Part shown: positions 55,467 to 64,000 of the stretch, one piece after another | Position numbering within the stretch: position 1 is the first letter of the stretch | How the letters are laid out: each line of letters begins with the position of its first letter | Source of the DNA: JAGXFP01 sp039714535 | GTDB lineage: Bacteria > Desulfobacterota > Desulfobulbia > Desulfobulbales > JAGXFP01 | Length of the DNA: 64,000 nt | Assembly (NCBI GenBank): GCA_039714535.1 | Contig: JBDLJC010000003.1 | Coordinates: forward strand, 59,364 to 123,363 | Direction: 5' to 3' | Translations under genes and position numbers: made by a program | The notes under the pieces: generated by a model | Told to the model about the DNA's origin: nothing | Database searches by the model: none | What the model saw: only the letters and a program-made list of their open reading frames with translations

Positions 55467-57440
55467 ATGATAACGATCAATAAATTAAGTCTGCAATATG
55501 GCAATAAACATATCTTCAAGGAAGTTTCGGGCCGGATAAACAACCAGGACCATATCGGTCTGATTGGTGTCAACGGCACCGGCAAATCCACTTTCTTGAA
55601 AATGATCGTCGGCGAGCTTGAAACCGACTACGGAGTGATAACCAAATCAAGGCTCGCCACCATTGGCTATCTTCCCCAGGAAGTGGCAGAAATGCCGGCA
55701 GAGCGGACCATTTACCAGGAAGCCGAATCATCCTTTGGCGACACTCTTAAGCTCCAGAAGGATCTGGACGAAATCAACCACCAATTGTCCGCCTGCGCCC
55801 CGGAATCGCCAGATATCACCTCCCTTCTTGAACAGCAGGGCGAATTGCAACACCAGCTCGATCAAGCCGACGTCTTCACCATGAGTTCCCGCATTGAAAA
55901 AGTCCTGCATGGTTTGGGCTTTACCCCGGCCGATATGGATCGAAAATGTCACACCTTCAGCGGTGGTTGGATTATGCGGCTGATGCTGGCCAAGATCCTG
56001 CTGGTCCAGCCCAGTTTTCTCCTGCTTGATGAACCAACCAACCATCTTGATATCGAATCCCTGACCTGGCTTGAAGAATTCTTAAGCAACTACACCGGCG
56101 GCCTGATTATTATCTCCCATGACCGCGCTTTTCTTGACTCGATAACCACTAGCACCTGGGAACTGAGTCTCGGCAAGTTGAATTCCTACAAAGGGAACTA
56201 CAGCAAATATCTGGTTGAAAAAGCAGTCCGGATGGAGGTCCAGCGGGCCGCCTACGATAATCAGCAGGCCCTGATCCACCAAACCAAAAAATTCATCGAG
56301 AAATTCCGGGCCAAATCCACCAAGGCCAGCCAGGTTCAGAGCCGGGTCAAGCAGCTGGCCAAACTGGATATAATTGAGATTGAGGATAGCGAATCACAGG
56401 TCTCATTCCGTTTTCCTCCAGCGGCGCCAAGTGGCAGGTTATCAATTTCAGCCGAAGCGGTGGCCAAGAGTTACAAGGACAAGCACGTTTTCACAGACCT
56501 CTCTTTTGAACTGCAGAGGGGCGAGAAGATGGGGATTGTCGGCATCAACGGCGCCGGCAAATCTACCCTGGTTAAACTGCTGGCCGGGATCAATAAACAC
56601 GACAACGGCCAGATCAGAACCGGCCATAACGTCAAGATATCCTATTTCGGCCAGCATCAGGCCGAGGAACTACCCCAGGATTTTACGGTCATGGAGGTCA
56701 TGTCATCGGTTAATTCCGGGGCGACAGTTACGCAAATGCGTTCGCTGTTGGGTGCCTTCCTGTTTCGGGGTGATGAAGTTGATAAAAGAGTCTCAGTCCT
56801 GTCCGGCGGTGAAAAAAGCAGATTGGCCCTGGCCAGAATGATCTCGTCCCCGGCCAATCTGCTGATCATGGATGAGCCGACCAACCATCTTGACATGACT
56901 TCCCAGGAAATCCTCCAAGAGGCCATGAGCCAGTACGATGGCTCGATCATAGTTGTTTCCCATAATCGCTATTTCGTCGACAGTTTCGTCAACAAGGTCC
57001 TGGAGATTAAAAATGGCGGAGCCACCATGTTCGACGGCAATATCACCTATTATCTCGAGAAAACCAGCGCCCAACGCCAACTCGAATCCAGCAAAGATAA
57101 ACCTAACGTAACTGAAAACGTATCGGCATCAAGCAAGAAACTTCACGGCAAAGAGGCCCGCAAAGCCCAAGCCAAGCTCCGAGAACAAAGGAATCGCCTA
57201 CTCGGGCCTCTTAAAAAAGATGCCGTTAAATATGAAAAGCAGGTGGAAGAACTCGAAACCCGGAAGAAGGAGCTGGAGATTATCCTGGCCGATCCTGATC
57301 TTTATAATGATCAAGATGCCTTCACTGAAAAAAGCAAGGAGTACAGCTCCGTGGAGAGTAATCTCGAAAAGGCTTTCGCTGTTTGGGAGGAAACTCTGAC
57401 CAAGATCGAAGAGATAGATAGCGACTTGGCTGACAATTAA
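55467..57440 (+). CDS. ABC-F family ATPase (Uup/YdiF-like)
   Basis: 657 residues, two ATP-binding cassettes and no transmembrane part. Walker A is GVNGTGKST (34-42) and GINGAGKST; the signatures are FSGGWIMRL and LSGGEKSRL; Walker B is LLLDEPTNHLD and LIMDEPTNHLD. The linker between cassettes (FIEKFRAKSTKASQVQSRVKQL) and a C-terminal coiled coil (YEKQVEELETRKKELEII) match Uup-like proteins, which act on the ribosome. It has its own terminator. Confidence 0.95.
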   Translation: MITINKLSLQYGNKHIFKEVSGRINNQDHIGLIGVNGTGKSTFLKMIVGELETDYGVITKSRLATIGYLPQEVAEMPAERTIYQEAESSFGDTLKLQKDLDEINHQLSACAPESPDITSLLEQQGELQHQLDQADVFTMSSRIEKVLHGLGFTPADMDRKCHTFSGGWIMRLMLAKILLVQPSFLLLDEPTNHLDIESLTWLEEFLSNYTGGLIIISHDRAFLDSITTSTWELSLGKLNSYKGNYSKYLVEKAVRMEVQRAAYDNQQALIHQTKKFIEKFRAKSTKASQVQSRVKQLAKLDIIEIEDSESQVSFRFPPAAPSGRLSISAEAVAKSYKDKHVFTDLSFELQRGEKMGIVGINGAGKSTLVKLLAGINKHDNGQIRTGHNVKISYFGQHQAEELPQDFTVMEVMSSVNSGATVTQMRSLLGAFLFRGDEVDKRVSVLSGGEKSRLALARMISSPANLLIMDEPTNHLDMTSQEILQEAMSQYDGSIIVVSHNRYFVDSFVNKVLEIKNGGATMFDGNITYYLEKTSAQRQLESSKDKPNVTENVSASSKKLHGKEARKAQAKLREQRNRLLGPLKKDAVKYEKQVEELETRKKELEIILADPDLYNDQDAFTEKSKEYSSVESNLEKAFAVWEETLTKIEEIDSDLADN

Positions 57441-57556
57441 ATCATAGTAATTAAGACTTACAGATGATCAACACCTCGGCTGTTGGCAGCTCAATAACAC
57501 CCCCGAAATTTGTAATCCGAAGTATCTCCTCATGTACACTGAATAGATATTTGCCG

Positions 57557-57592
57557 AAAAGCCTCGGTCTGCCAAGCCCGAGGCTTTTTTTA
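57557..57592 (+). terminator. Rho-independent terminator after the ABC-F gene
   Basis: GCCTCGG, loop, CCGAGGC, then seven T. Strong hairpin 117 bases past the ABC-F stop. Confidence 0.85.
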
Positions 57593-57680
57593 GGGAATGC
57601 ATGAAGTGAAATGTGATATTGAATTTACCTGGTTAATTAAATGAAAGTAAGTCTGGGAAGAAATGTACTTCATGTTAAAC

Positions 57681-57717
57681 AAAAAAGAGCAACGCCATTG
57701 ACCAAGCGCTGCTCTTT
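57681..57717 (-). terminator. Orphan terminator pointing leftward
   Basis: AAAGAGCAACGC and GCGCTGCTCTTT pair with one mismatch. On the minus strand the stem ends in a run of T. No protein gene ends at it; a small RNA from about 57900 is possible. Confidence 0.6.
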
Positions 57718-57719
57718 CC

Positions 57720-58135
57720 GTTCGAAGGAGTCTCGGTTTTAAGGTTACGTCGCGTTGCTGCCGCCGTACTTTTTTTGAGTTAAGACCCTCCTTTTGATAA
57801 GAGGCTACCACTTTGATTTTATCGAAGTAAAGCTGTTTGTGTAATTTTTCTTCATCCCGCTCAAACTGACGTAAACTCAACTAGATAAAAATTCACACCC
57901 CTTCTTTTTCTCAGTATTCATAAACCTTGCTGCGTTGATCAACTTCATTGTTTTTTCTAGGTGCCAAAACAGCATTGCATAAGTAATTTCTTTTTTTAAT
58001 TAAATTACGATAGCACTTGTGTCCGCTTGTTGTTTACATACCCTTCCCCCTCAATCAAGAGTCAAAGAAAGACCTGCCCTCCGAAATTGCTCGCTTCATA
58101 ATGAAGTGAAACTTATATAATCTGAAGTACACCCC
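57720..58135. other. Gap with no supported protein gene
   Basis: A minus-strand frame ending at 57590 is open but starts with TTG, has no ribosome site and runs through the orphan terminator, so I do not call it. Nothing else is recognisable apart from the possible small RNA. Confidence 0.4.
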
Positions 58136-58303
58136 TTACGCTCCGCCGGAGAAAGCCCGGGTAAAATATTCCTTCTCGTCGGCACGAAAATCATCGAACA
58201 ACAGGAACGGACCAAAAAGTGGCACCTGCTCTCCCCCCGTCACCAAAATGCCCCCAGCGCCTTCAATATTAGGCTTACCCACAAACCTTGCAGATCTTTT
58301 CGG
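58136..58303 (-). pseudogene. Pirin-family N-terminal fragment
   Basis: The minus frame reads IEGAGGILVTGG, then FGPFLLFDDFRADEKEYFTRAFSGGA and a stop. Pirins start with a similar 'GAG...LDPFLLLDEF...DY..GFP' run followed by the HPHRG metal motif, which is missing here. The fragment is about 55 residues with no start. It sits just downstream of the DUF2721 gene and is taken as a remnant of a pirin-like gene. Confidence 0.55.
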
Positions 58304-58311
58304 CTACCCCA

Positions 58312-58728
58312 TTAACGCTCCTCCGTCCCAGTTATCGATGCTTTCTGCATATCGCTCAATTCAAGGTTCAAAGCATCGATGGAAATGGTAATCTCCCGTA
58401 AAGAAATCCCCAGAGATGCCATCATCAATACCAGGCTCAAACCAAAAATAATTTTCCCTGCCAGAATAAACCCCCAAAACAAGGCGAACATGCATACCAC
58501 ACAGCTGAATAGACTGATCACGCCGCAGCCCTGCATATTCCTGATCAAGATCAATCTTTTCTTGAGATTTGCAATCTGCCCGGCCAATATCTCATCGGGC
58601 TCTTCTTTGTACAGGGAGTAAAGGGCCCTTACTCTGGAGCCCAAAGCGACAAAACGATTGGTATATGCCACCAGCAACAGTGAGATGGCAGGGAACAGCA
58701 GGGCGGGAGTAGTCAGGGTAATTTCCAT
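58312..58728 (-). CDS. DUF2721 membrane protein
   Basis: 138 residues with the family's start (TTPALLFPAISLLLVAYTNRF), the arginine-rich loop GSRVRALYSLYKEEPDE and two hydrophobic helices (GVISLFSCVVCMFALFWGFIL and IIFGLSLVLMMASLGIS). About three transmembrane segments in all. The function is unknown. The final ALNLELSDMQ matches family members. It is followed by the pirin fragment. Confidence 0.88.
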   Translation of the reverse strand: MEITLTTPALLFPAISLLLVAYTNRFVALGSRVRALYSLYKEEPDEILAGQIANLKKRLILIRNMQGCGVISLFSCVVCMFALFWGFILAGKIIFGLSLVLMMASLGISLREITISIDALNLELSDMQKASITGTEER

Positions 58729-59364
58729 TTTTTCTATGTCACTTAAAGTTCATCAAAATGCCGTGTGCTATTACAGCGCATGCGGCTAATTTATCATTAC
58801 CCGGCCAGGATCTGTGAAAGTTCCACCGGAATGGCAGGACACAGAACCAGAATCATGGTGAAAATTGCGCCAGAATCATAGCCATTTTAAGGCCGATGGT
58901 TAAGGGGGCCACCCCGACAGAGGTGATGAGAGAAGCTTGACGATGATTGATTCTGGATTTTCATAATCATGTTAGCCATTTGTAGCCAATTTCCAGCTAC
59001 CCTACCATCATTTCCTGCAATAATAAGCCCACCTTCATTTATGCATGATAATAACCCACTATACAACATCCCCCCTCACTTAATAAAAAGGAAGAGAGAA
59101 AAAAACAATCGCCGAGCAAAGATCTCCATTAGCAACCGATAAGCTCGTCTGCACTGATATGCCCATGATCTACCAGTCAGTCAGAAAACCTCACCCTTTC
59201 CTGGTAAAGCTGGGGATACCGGCACCAAAACAACTTATTACTCAAAGAGAACCGCTGGAAGATGGTCAATGAAGGCCAAGACATCTAACCGGTTGGAATT
59301 TCTACAAATTCGCCTATATAGTAGCACACCTCAAGCCACACCACCATATAGAGTATACAGCGCC
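58729..59364. other. 636-base gap with no recognisable gene
   Basis: Short open frames exist on both strands but none shows a ribosome site, signal or family pattern. The region ends at the promoter described next. Confidence 0.4.
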
Positions 59365-59393
59365 TTGACTTTTGTTGTTAAAAATGGCATTAT
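59365..59393 (+). promoter_or_regulatory. Strong sigma70-like promoter
   Basis: TTGACT, 17-base spacer, CATTAT. It lies 72 bases upstream of a small ORF with a good ribosome site. Confidence 0.6.
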
Positions 59394-59465
59394 GCAGGTA
59401 AATGTTTAATGATTGACAGCCTCGGTTCTTAATGCAGATTAATCGGGCAAAAATGGAGAGCTGAA

Positions 59466-59645
59466 ATGGAAAAATGGCAACTGGCGGGAATTATTTCCGG
59501 CGAATCAAGATCTAAATTGGCCTTGCCTTCTGGCAAACTTCTCAAGGAATTCACCCAAGAGCACTGCCCCACAGGGCCAGGCGCAATCAGCAAGGCCATC
59601 CAAAAAACCCTCCGGAAGATGACCGAGGTCATCGCCCTGTTCTAA
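59466..59645 (+). CDS. Hypothetical 59-aa protein
   Basis: ATG at 59466 with GGAG seven bases upstream and a good promoter at 59365. The product starts MEKWQLAGIISGESRSK and ends AIQKTLRKMTEVIALF, mildly amphipathic. No family was recognised. A hairpin with a T run at 59827 may end the transcript. The linked promoter, ribosome site and terminator make it more credible than its length suggests. Confidence 0.4.
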   Translation: MEKWQLAGIISGESRSKLALPSGKLLKEFTQEHCPTGPGAISKAIQKTLRKMTEVIALF

Positions 59646-60062
59646 ACAATCCGGCTAAATGGGTGCCTTATAAGTGGTACAGCCGTTATCAATGGCCACG
59701 CTGCGCCTAAATTAAATCTTAGCGGAAAAAATTATCGGGCAACGTTATGCCTACCCCGGCAATCCTCCCCCACCACCACACTCACCTCCTAAGGTGACTT
59801 TTTCACCATCAAAAAGAATACTCTAAGGCTGAAAACAGCCGGGTTTTTTGGATAATTAATCGGATTATCAATCAGTTGACTTGATCCGTCCTCTGATTGT
59901 CCTCCATAAGTCAAACGGAGACCTCCCTAAAGTTAGGGCTTTGCTCACTCGGCAAGTTTACTCTTCACAATTTCTTACAATCCTGCCCCTACCCCTATTA
60001 ATGATTACGTTAGTAAACAGGTAGAAGTCTGGTTGGTATCATATATAGCTCAATTTTTGGGG
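59646..60062. other. Gap with a probable terminator, otherwise empty
   Basis: No gene seen. A plus-strand hairpin GGCTG-AAAA-CAGCC at 59827-59840 followed by GGG and six T probably terminates the transcript that begins near 59400. Confidence 0.4.
59827..59850 (+). terminator. Probable Rho-independent terminator
   Basis: GGCTG-AAAA-CAGCC, then GGGTTTTTT. Short but perfect stem. Confidence 0.55.
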
Positions 60063-60251
60063 GTGAAGAGAAAAGTGTCATTTCTGAAACTGCCTGGAAA
60101 TAAGGGGATGATTTATATCCCTGATCGTAGAAAGATCGCGAAAAAGCACCTCTGCCGGGACTGCTTTTCGTGCCATTGGTGCAGCAACGAACGTTGTCAC
60201 GCCTGCCGGTCGAAATGTGGCCGGAAAAAGAAGAAAGGCTTAAAAAAATAG
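60063..60251 (+). CDS. Small Cys-rich protein
   Basis: About 62 residues if the GTG at 60063 is used, or 47 from the ATG at 60108. The tail reads CRDCFSCHWCSNERCHACR then KCGRKKKK, seven Cys in CxxC-like spacing, suggesting zinc binding, with a basic end. No family is named. The start is uncertain and no strong ribosome site is present. Confidence 0.4.
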   Translation: MKRKVSFLKLPGNKGMIYIPDRRKIAKKHLCRDCFSCHWCSNERCHACRSKCGRKKKKGLKK

Positions 60252-60362
60252 TTAACCCAGAGGCACCCCTTGTCTTGCCAAATGAAATCATCCGTACTTA
60301 CGGCACCAGCTTTTTCGGCAATGCTCTGGCCTGCCCCCAGAGGATTCAGAGGATCCTACTTT

Positions 60363-61568
60363 TCAGAATTTCTGAATAACCCCCAGCATTATTCCGAGCC
60401 TTTCAACATCGTCAAGTTCAAATGTGTAGTTGACGCCAAAGTTCACTTCGAAAGTATCGGTTGGATAGTAAGCCCCCGAAACATTAACTACGGTGGAATT
60501 TTCCTGGCCATCTGGGACATCATCACTAAGAAAACTGGATCGCAACACCTGCAGGTTTATCACACTATCTCCACCCTGGAATGGCAACCCCAAATTGAAA
60601 CCGTAAGAAAGCGTCTGGGTGGTTTCAAGCTTATCATTAATATATTCAACCGCCAGCCTCATAAACTCATTGTCACTGTTCAAACCGGAAGGTAAGTAAG
60701 CTTTGGCAACTCTGTAATCCATCCCATAGCTTAATAAGCCAAAACCAATATCATGTTTTATAGAAGTGAAAACAGCTGCTCCATACTTCAGGTTTCCCGA
60801 CTTGTCGACAGTCTGGGTTTCCAGCAAATAAGCTGAGCCGAAAATACTCAGCCCTAAGTCCCAGGATCTGTTTGCCCACTCCTTCAAAGGATTTTTTACA
60901 GAAAAGTCGAGACCGAGAAATTGAGACTCACTCTCCAGATCATCCTTCATGGTTGTGTAGCGGTAAGGCAGGGTCGCCGAAAACACCAATCCGGAATCGT
61001 TTTCTCGAGAATATCCAAAGACCATGGAAACAGCACCGCCTTGTTCATTATCGACTTCCAGGTCAATATATTCAAGCATTGCCATTGCATCCTGCGAGGT
61101 CTCCTTGACATCGCTTGCCTGTTTCCGGCTTGGTACTATCTTGGCGAAGATATTCTTGCTCACGGTGGCGCCGGCCAGCATAGAATCGTCTGTAGCCCCA
61201 GTGATTTCGCTGAGTCCCTGGGGGAAGATTTCATCGAGGATCGCATAGAAATTTGCATTGGCCCAGGTAGATAGTCCTGCCCTGGTAAGGTCGGCAGGAG
61301 ATGTCACAGCAACAGCGTCTTTCCGGTTACGGATCACCACTGATCCGCTCAGGGTTTCGCCCGGCTCAAAAATACCATTGCTGTTAGAGTCAGTGAAAGT
61401 GGCCGTAACATTTGATGAGTTTACCTTCACATCGATGGTGGAGTTCACCCCCACAGTGGTGACCTCTGAAGCAAAAACATCCCAGAAATCTGCAGCCCGG
61501 GCCTGGCCGATAACAACTAAGCAAGACACTGAAAACAAAAGACTTATTTTAATGGTTATCTTTTTCAT
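60363..61568 (-). CDS. Exported protein, probable outer-membrane beta-barrel
   Basis: 401 residues with a signal peptide ending near ARAADF. Residues about 30-110 are a separate soluble region (VDVKVNSSNVTATFTD...GETLSGSVVI). From about 180 the sequence alternates in beta-strand pattern (VFSATLPYRYTTM, DLGLSIFGSAYLL, TLSYGFNLGLPF, EVNFGVNYTFEL) and ends VIQKF with a C-terminal Phe, the usual BAM signal. No family is named. It is last in a three-gene operon after two CsgG-like genes, hinting at a joint export or pore role. Confidence 0.8.
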   Translation of the reverse strand: MKKITIKISLLFSVSCLVVIGQARAADFWDVFASEVTTVGVNSTIDVKVNSSNVTATFTDSNSNGIFEPGETLSGSVVIRNRKDAVAVTSPADLTRAGLSTWANANFYAILDEIFPQGLSEITGATDDSMLAGATVSKNIFAKIVPSRKQASDVKETSQDAMAMLEYIDLEVDNEQGGAVSMVFGYSRENDSGLVFSATLPYRYTTMKDDLESESQFLGLDFSVKNPLKEWANRSWDLGLSIFGSAYLLETQTVDKSGNLKYGAAVFTSIKHDIGFGLLSYGMDYRVAKAYLPSGLNSDNEFMRLAVEYINDKLETTQTLSYGFNLGLPFQGGDSVINLQVLRSSFLSDDVPDGQENSTVVNVSGAYYPTDTFEVNFGVNYTFELDDVERLGIMLGVIQKF

Positions 61569-61630
61569 GGCCTCTTCTCTTAGAATAGTTTGTTGGCAAA
61601 TTCACACTTTCAATTCGGACAAGGGCAATA

Positions 61631-62266
61631 TTAGTTGAGCCTTCGAATTAACGCGTTAACGGCTCGGCTGATGGCAAAATCAGAGGCTTCGCCCGCATCG
61701 CTACCTTTTCCTGAACCGCTACCAGGTACATACTCCAGAGTTTCCACGTCTACGATCCTTATCTGGACTCCCATTCGAGTCTTAAAGTTTTTCTGTACTC
61801 CACCCATCCCGATCTTTTCTCCACCTTGTGCAAAGTCATAGACTTCACCATAAATGACCTTTCTCGCGCCAAGTAGTTTGCCCATCTCCACTGCGCTGGC
61901 CTGATCGACCATGCCGGCGGTACTCAACCATTGGCGGTTGAGGACATCTTTTATTATTTCAGGTTTATCCTCGACAAATCTGAATCTGTTCGTGTCATAC
62001 AGTGTTTCTACTACGCGGTTGTGGATACCCAGGCCAACCTCCTGGTCCAGCAAATGGGGGTATGCCTTGGCAGCTCTCGCCGATAGTCCTAGCGGAAGGA
62101 CGGCGATCACGGTCTTGGGTCCGGTGTATTCAGCCAATGGTTCCAAGGCGGTCCCGGCTGGTTGGGTAATCGGTTTTTCTTCAACATAGCTGCTGGCGCA
62201 GCCGGATATTCCGGCATGCACCAATGATAAAAATAAAACCAAGAAAGGAAACGCTCTTGCCTTCAT
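61631..62266 (-). CDS. CsgG/HfaB-like lipoprotein
   Basis: 211 residues. The signal peptide ends in the lipobox ISGC. The mature part has TVIAVLPLGLSA, YDTNRFRFVEDKPEIIKDVL, ASAVEMGKLLGARKVIYGEV and VQIRIVDVETLEYV, the pattern of CsgG-type outer-membrane proteins. CsgG forms the curli secretion pore, but no curlin, CsgE or CsgF gene is in view. AAGGAG precedes the ATG by 5 bases. It lies between a second CsgG-like gene and the beta-barrel gene. Confidence 0.8.
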   Translation of the reverse strand: MKARAFPFLVLFLSLVHAGISGCASSYVEEKPITQPAGTALEPLAEYTGPKTVIAVLPLGLSARAAKAYPHLLDQEVGLGIHNRVVETLYDTNRFRFVEDKPEIIKDVLNRQWLSTAGMVDQASAVEMGKLLGARKVIYGEVYDFAQGGEKIGMGGVQKNFKTRMGVQIRIVDVETLEYVPGSGSGKGSDAGEASDFAISRAVNALIRRLN

Positions 62267-62275
62267 GATTACTCC

Positions 62276-62908
62276 TTATAATATGGAGGTTAGATTTAAG
62301 ACCGCTTTGCGGACCGCTTCCTGGGTCGCTCTGCCTACACTAGTTTTATCAAAACTGACCTTGTCTTTTCTAACTAAAAATAAAAATGACTTTGACCTGG
62401 TGATGCCACTCCCGATTCCCCGAGCCGAGATCAAGGGGTTTTCGTCGTTTTTAAGTGAAACCTCCACTTCGATCTTCACCTTAACCTTGGCCGATGAAAA
62501 AGGACCAAATCCGACCCTTGAACGTGACTTGTTCAACTGGGTTATTTTTACTGTGGCCACTGATTGGCAACCAAGTTCACGCCCGGTCGAAAAAAGTCTG
62601 TCGGGATCGAGTTCCTCGGCGCCGCTATGCAATGAAAGGGATACAAGCTCGTTTATCCGGCCAGTAATTTCGGGGTTGTCTTCGATGGGAACAAAAAACC
62701 CGGTATCATATAACTCCTGCGCCGCCAACTGTGCTATGCCTTGCGTAATAAGCAAATTGCTCAACTCCTTTTCGGCAGTGCCATTAGTCACGCCAATTAC
62801 AGCCAGACGCGGCAACTCACCTGACTGCCCAGTTTCAGCCCAGAGAAAAGTTAAGGGGAGCAGAATGAATATCAGTGAATAAAAGTTTTTTGCGCTTGAT
62901 TGTGCCAT
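62276..62908 (-). CDS. CsgG-like exported protein (no lipobox)
   Basis: 210 residues with a signal peptide ending near WAETG. It shares the CsgG-like core: RLAVIGVTNG, QELYDTGFFVPIED, STGRELGCQSVATVKITQL, and a long amphipathic stretch with VKVKIEVEVSLK. There is no Cys lipobox. It starts the operon and ends nine bases before the lipoprotein ATG. It is probably periplasmic or outer-membrane. The function is unknown. Confidence 0.75.
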   Translation of the reverse strand: MAQSSAKNFYSLIFILLPLTFLWAETGQSGELPRLAVIGVTNGTAEKELSNLLITQGIAQLAAQELYDTGFFVPIEDNPEITGRINELVSLSLHSGAEELDPDRLFSTGRELGCQSVATVKITQLNKSRSRVGFGPFSSAKVKVKIEVEVSLKNDENPLISARGIGSGITRSKSFLFLVRKDKVSFDKTSVGRATQEAVRKAVLNLTSIL

Positions 62909-63427
62909 CCTAAACCCCTGTATTTCAAGTGGTGCAATTTCTGCCTTTCATAACCGAATAAGAATAACCGCCAAGTGATAACATTCAAACTGCGGGAGTA
63001 AGATCAGCAATTACCTCTCTTTATATATATTTTCTATTATCATTCGATGATATTATAATTAATCTTAATGAACAAGTATCATGGTTCTAGATCGGGCCAC
63101 ATTAACTAGCGGAATCATTAAGAGCCAGTGCCAAAACGCGATTTCCGCACCGACCATCTCCTTTCCCGGTTATGATCCCGTGAACGGTTCTCTACTTTGC
63201 AAGCAATCAACCGGCCGCTGGTCATTCCATTGTCTGTCCCGGTTTATTGTGACCCATAAGGGCTTCCTGAGTTTACCAGCAGCTCTTTTTTTGTGGCGCA
63301 CTTTTGGATTTCATAGTTGATTGTTTCTGATATGTTGCCGGTGTTAGCGGACGAAACCAGATAGAATATTCTGGTAATTCCATTAAGTTATTTGAACTCG
63401 ATATGGTTAAAGGAGAATTATAACCAG
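62909..63427. other. Divergent gap with no supported gene
   Basis: A 79-codon plus-strand frame (63081-63320) has no ribosome site or family pattern and is not called. A weak promoter-like pair (TTGGCG, 16-base spacer, TATGAA) lies on the minus strand 40-70 bases upstream of the CsgG-like operon. Confidence 0.35.
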
Positions 63428-63880
63428 ATGAGATCCGAAACGATTAAAAAATTCACATCGATCGACACCTTGTACTTGATCCTGCTGACCATTTTTACCC
63501 TGGAAATGTTCATGGTGTACTGGATAAATGAAAATACTAAGGCGACCAGAAGGATAAAGCCAAATAAACAGTTGATATTTTTATCATATTCCGTGATCAC
63601 TTTTATTGTTTTCAGGTTAATAATGCTATTATTGATGGGTGTTTCTCCCGGAACGGTAGCCGCAGTTCCCCCGACGTTTTTTGAAGTAGTTAATTTGCTG
63701 CATGGGGTTTGCAACTTCCTTTTCGCAATTCTGCTGAGGGGATCTCTTAATCGATTACTCGGTATTGAACCTGGGAGTAAGTACTATTTCAAGTTGATCT
63801 GGACCATTTTATTGGGGCCGATATATATCAATTATAATATCAATAAGATCAAGGAAGGTGAGATGCAGGCCCAGCACTGA
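63428..63880 (+). CDS. Membrane protein, DUF4234-like
   Basis: 150 residues from ATG 63428 (AGGAG 12 bases upstream; an in-frame TTG at 63392 precedes it). About four transmembrane helices: LYLILLTIFTLEMFMVYW, IFLSYSVITFIVFRLIMLLL, FFEVVNLLHGVCNFLFAILL, and LIWTILLGPIYINYNINK. The pattern YWINENTKATRRI and GPIYINYNIN resembles DUF4234. The function is unknown. The last 120 bases of the window hold no gene I can support. Confidence 0.7.
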   Translation: MRSETIKKFTSIDTLYLILLTIFTLEMFMVYWINENTKATRRIKPNKQLIFLSYSVITFIVFRLIMLLLMGVSPGTVAAVPPTFFEVVNLLHGVCNFLFAILLRGSLNRLLGIEPGSKYYFKLIWTILLGPIYINYNINKIKEGEMQAQH

Positions 63881-64000
63881 TCAACCGCAGAGGTTTCTGT
63901 TTAACACTTAGAAGGCCTCCCCTTGTCAAGGGCGAAAAAATCCATTAACGAAAAAACATTCTTTTCGCTCTGGCGTTGAGCAGCCAGACTTTTACTACCA

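Noticed and set aside
57590..57880. 96-codon minus-strand frame as a protein gene
   Set aside because: TTG start without ribosome site, no family pattern, and it reads through a strong terminator.
63081..63320. 79-codon plus-strand frame in the divergent gap
   Set aside because: No ribosome site, no signal or family pattern, biased toward random composition.

Overview
The window looks like a chromosomal segment of a Gram-negative, anaerobic Desulfobacterota bacterium, probably Desulfobulbales-like. This is inferred from gene content: the DUF39 homocysteine-biosynthesis enzyme typical of sulfate reducers and methanogens, a hidden UGA-encoded selenoprotein, HslUV, an OmpH/Pal envelope set, and GT35 glucan phosphorylase. 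No rRNA, tRNA, CRISPR array or intact insertion sequence was found.

Region 1 (1-25.1 kb, all on the minus strand) is an exported-protein region. A 4664-residue secreted giant (parallel beta-helix, then dozens of FN3/Ig-like modules, then a Cys-rich/PKD tail) is followed by a small AT-rich exported protein and a PBP4-type D,D-carboxypeptidase. After a repeat-bearing gap comes a compact four-gene unit: a beta-propeller protein, an exported double rhodanese without catalytic Cys, a small dockerin-like protein, and a large protein with an N-terminal cohesin-like domain and Ig-type repeats that runs off the window. An exported-protein pseudogene lies just upstream of the giant.

Region 2 (25.1-43.1 kb) is mostly housekeeping: HU; a CBS-ACT / DUF39 / LarE-like sulfur cluster; pheA; moaA; tsaD-DUF2062-rsmA; a zinc-ribbon protein; hslVU with xerC; the isoprenoid set xseB-ispA-dxs; ompH; pal. 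Region 3 (43.3-57.6 kb) holds a glucan phosphorylase, a small conserved protein, a SelW/Rdx selenoprotein with a TTG start and in-frame UGA, an FHA-cyclase with altered catalytic residues, yggS, tatD, a nitroreductase-lipoprotein-coaBC-PPDK regulator series, a two-receiver response regulator, a DUF362 protein and an ABC-F ATPase.

Region 4 (57.6-64 kb) is gene-poor, with a pirin fragment, DUF2721, two small ORFs, a good sigma70-like promoter, an orphan terminator and a three-gene CsgG-like/CsgG-like/beta-barrel operon. Several intergenic gaps contain palindromic elements. Three of them share the core AGGTAAGCG(A/T)AGAC, suggesting a dispersed repeat family. The best candidates for something new are the cohesin/dockerin-type export operon, the giant protein with its AT-rich tail and partner, the CsgG-like pair with a barrel, and the unannotated selenoprotein.
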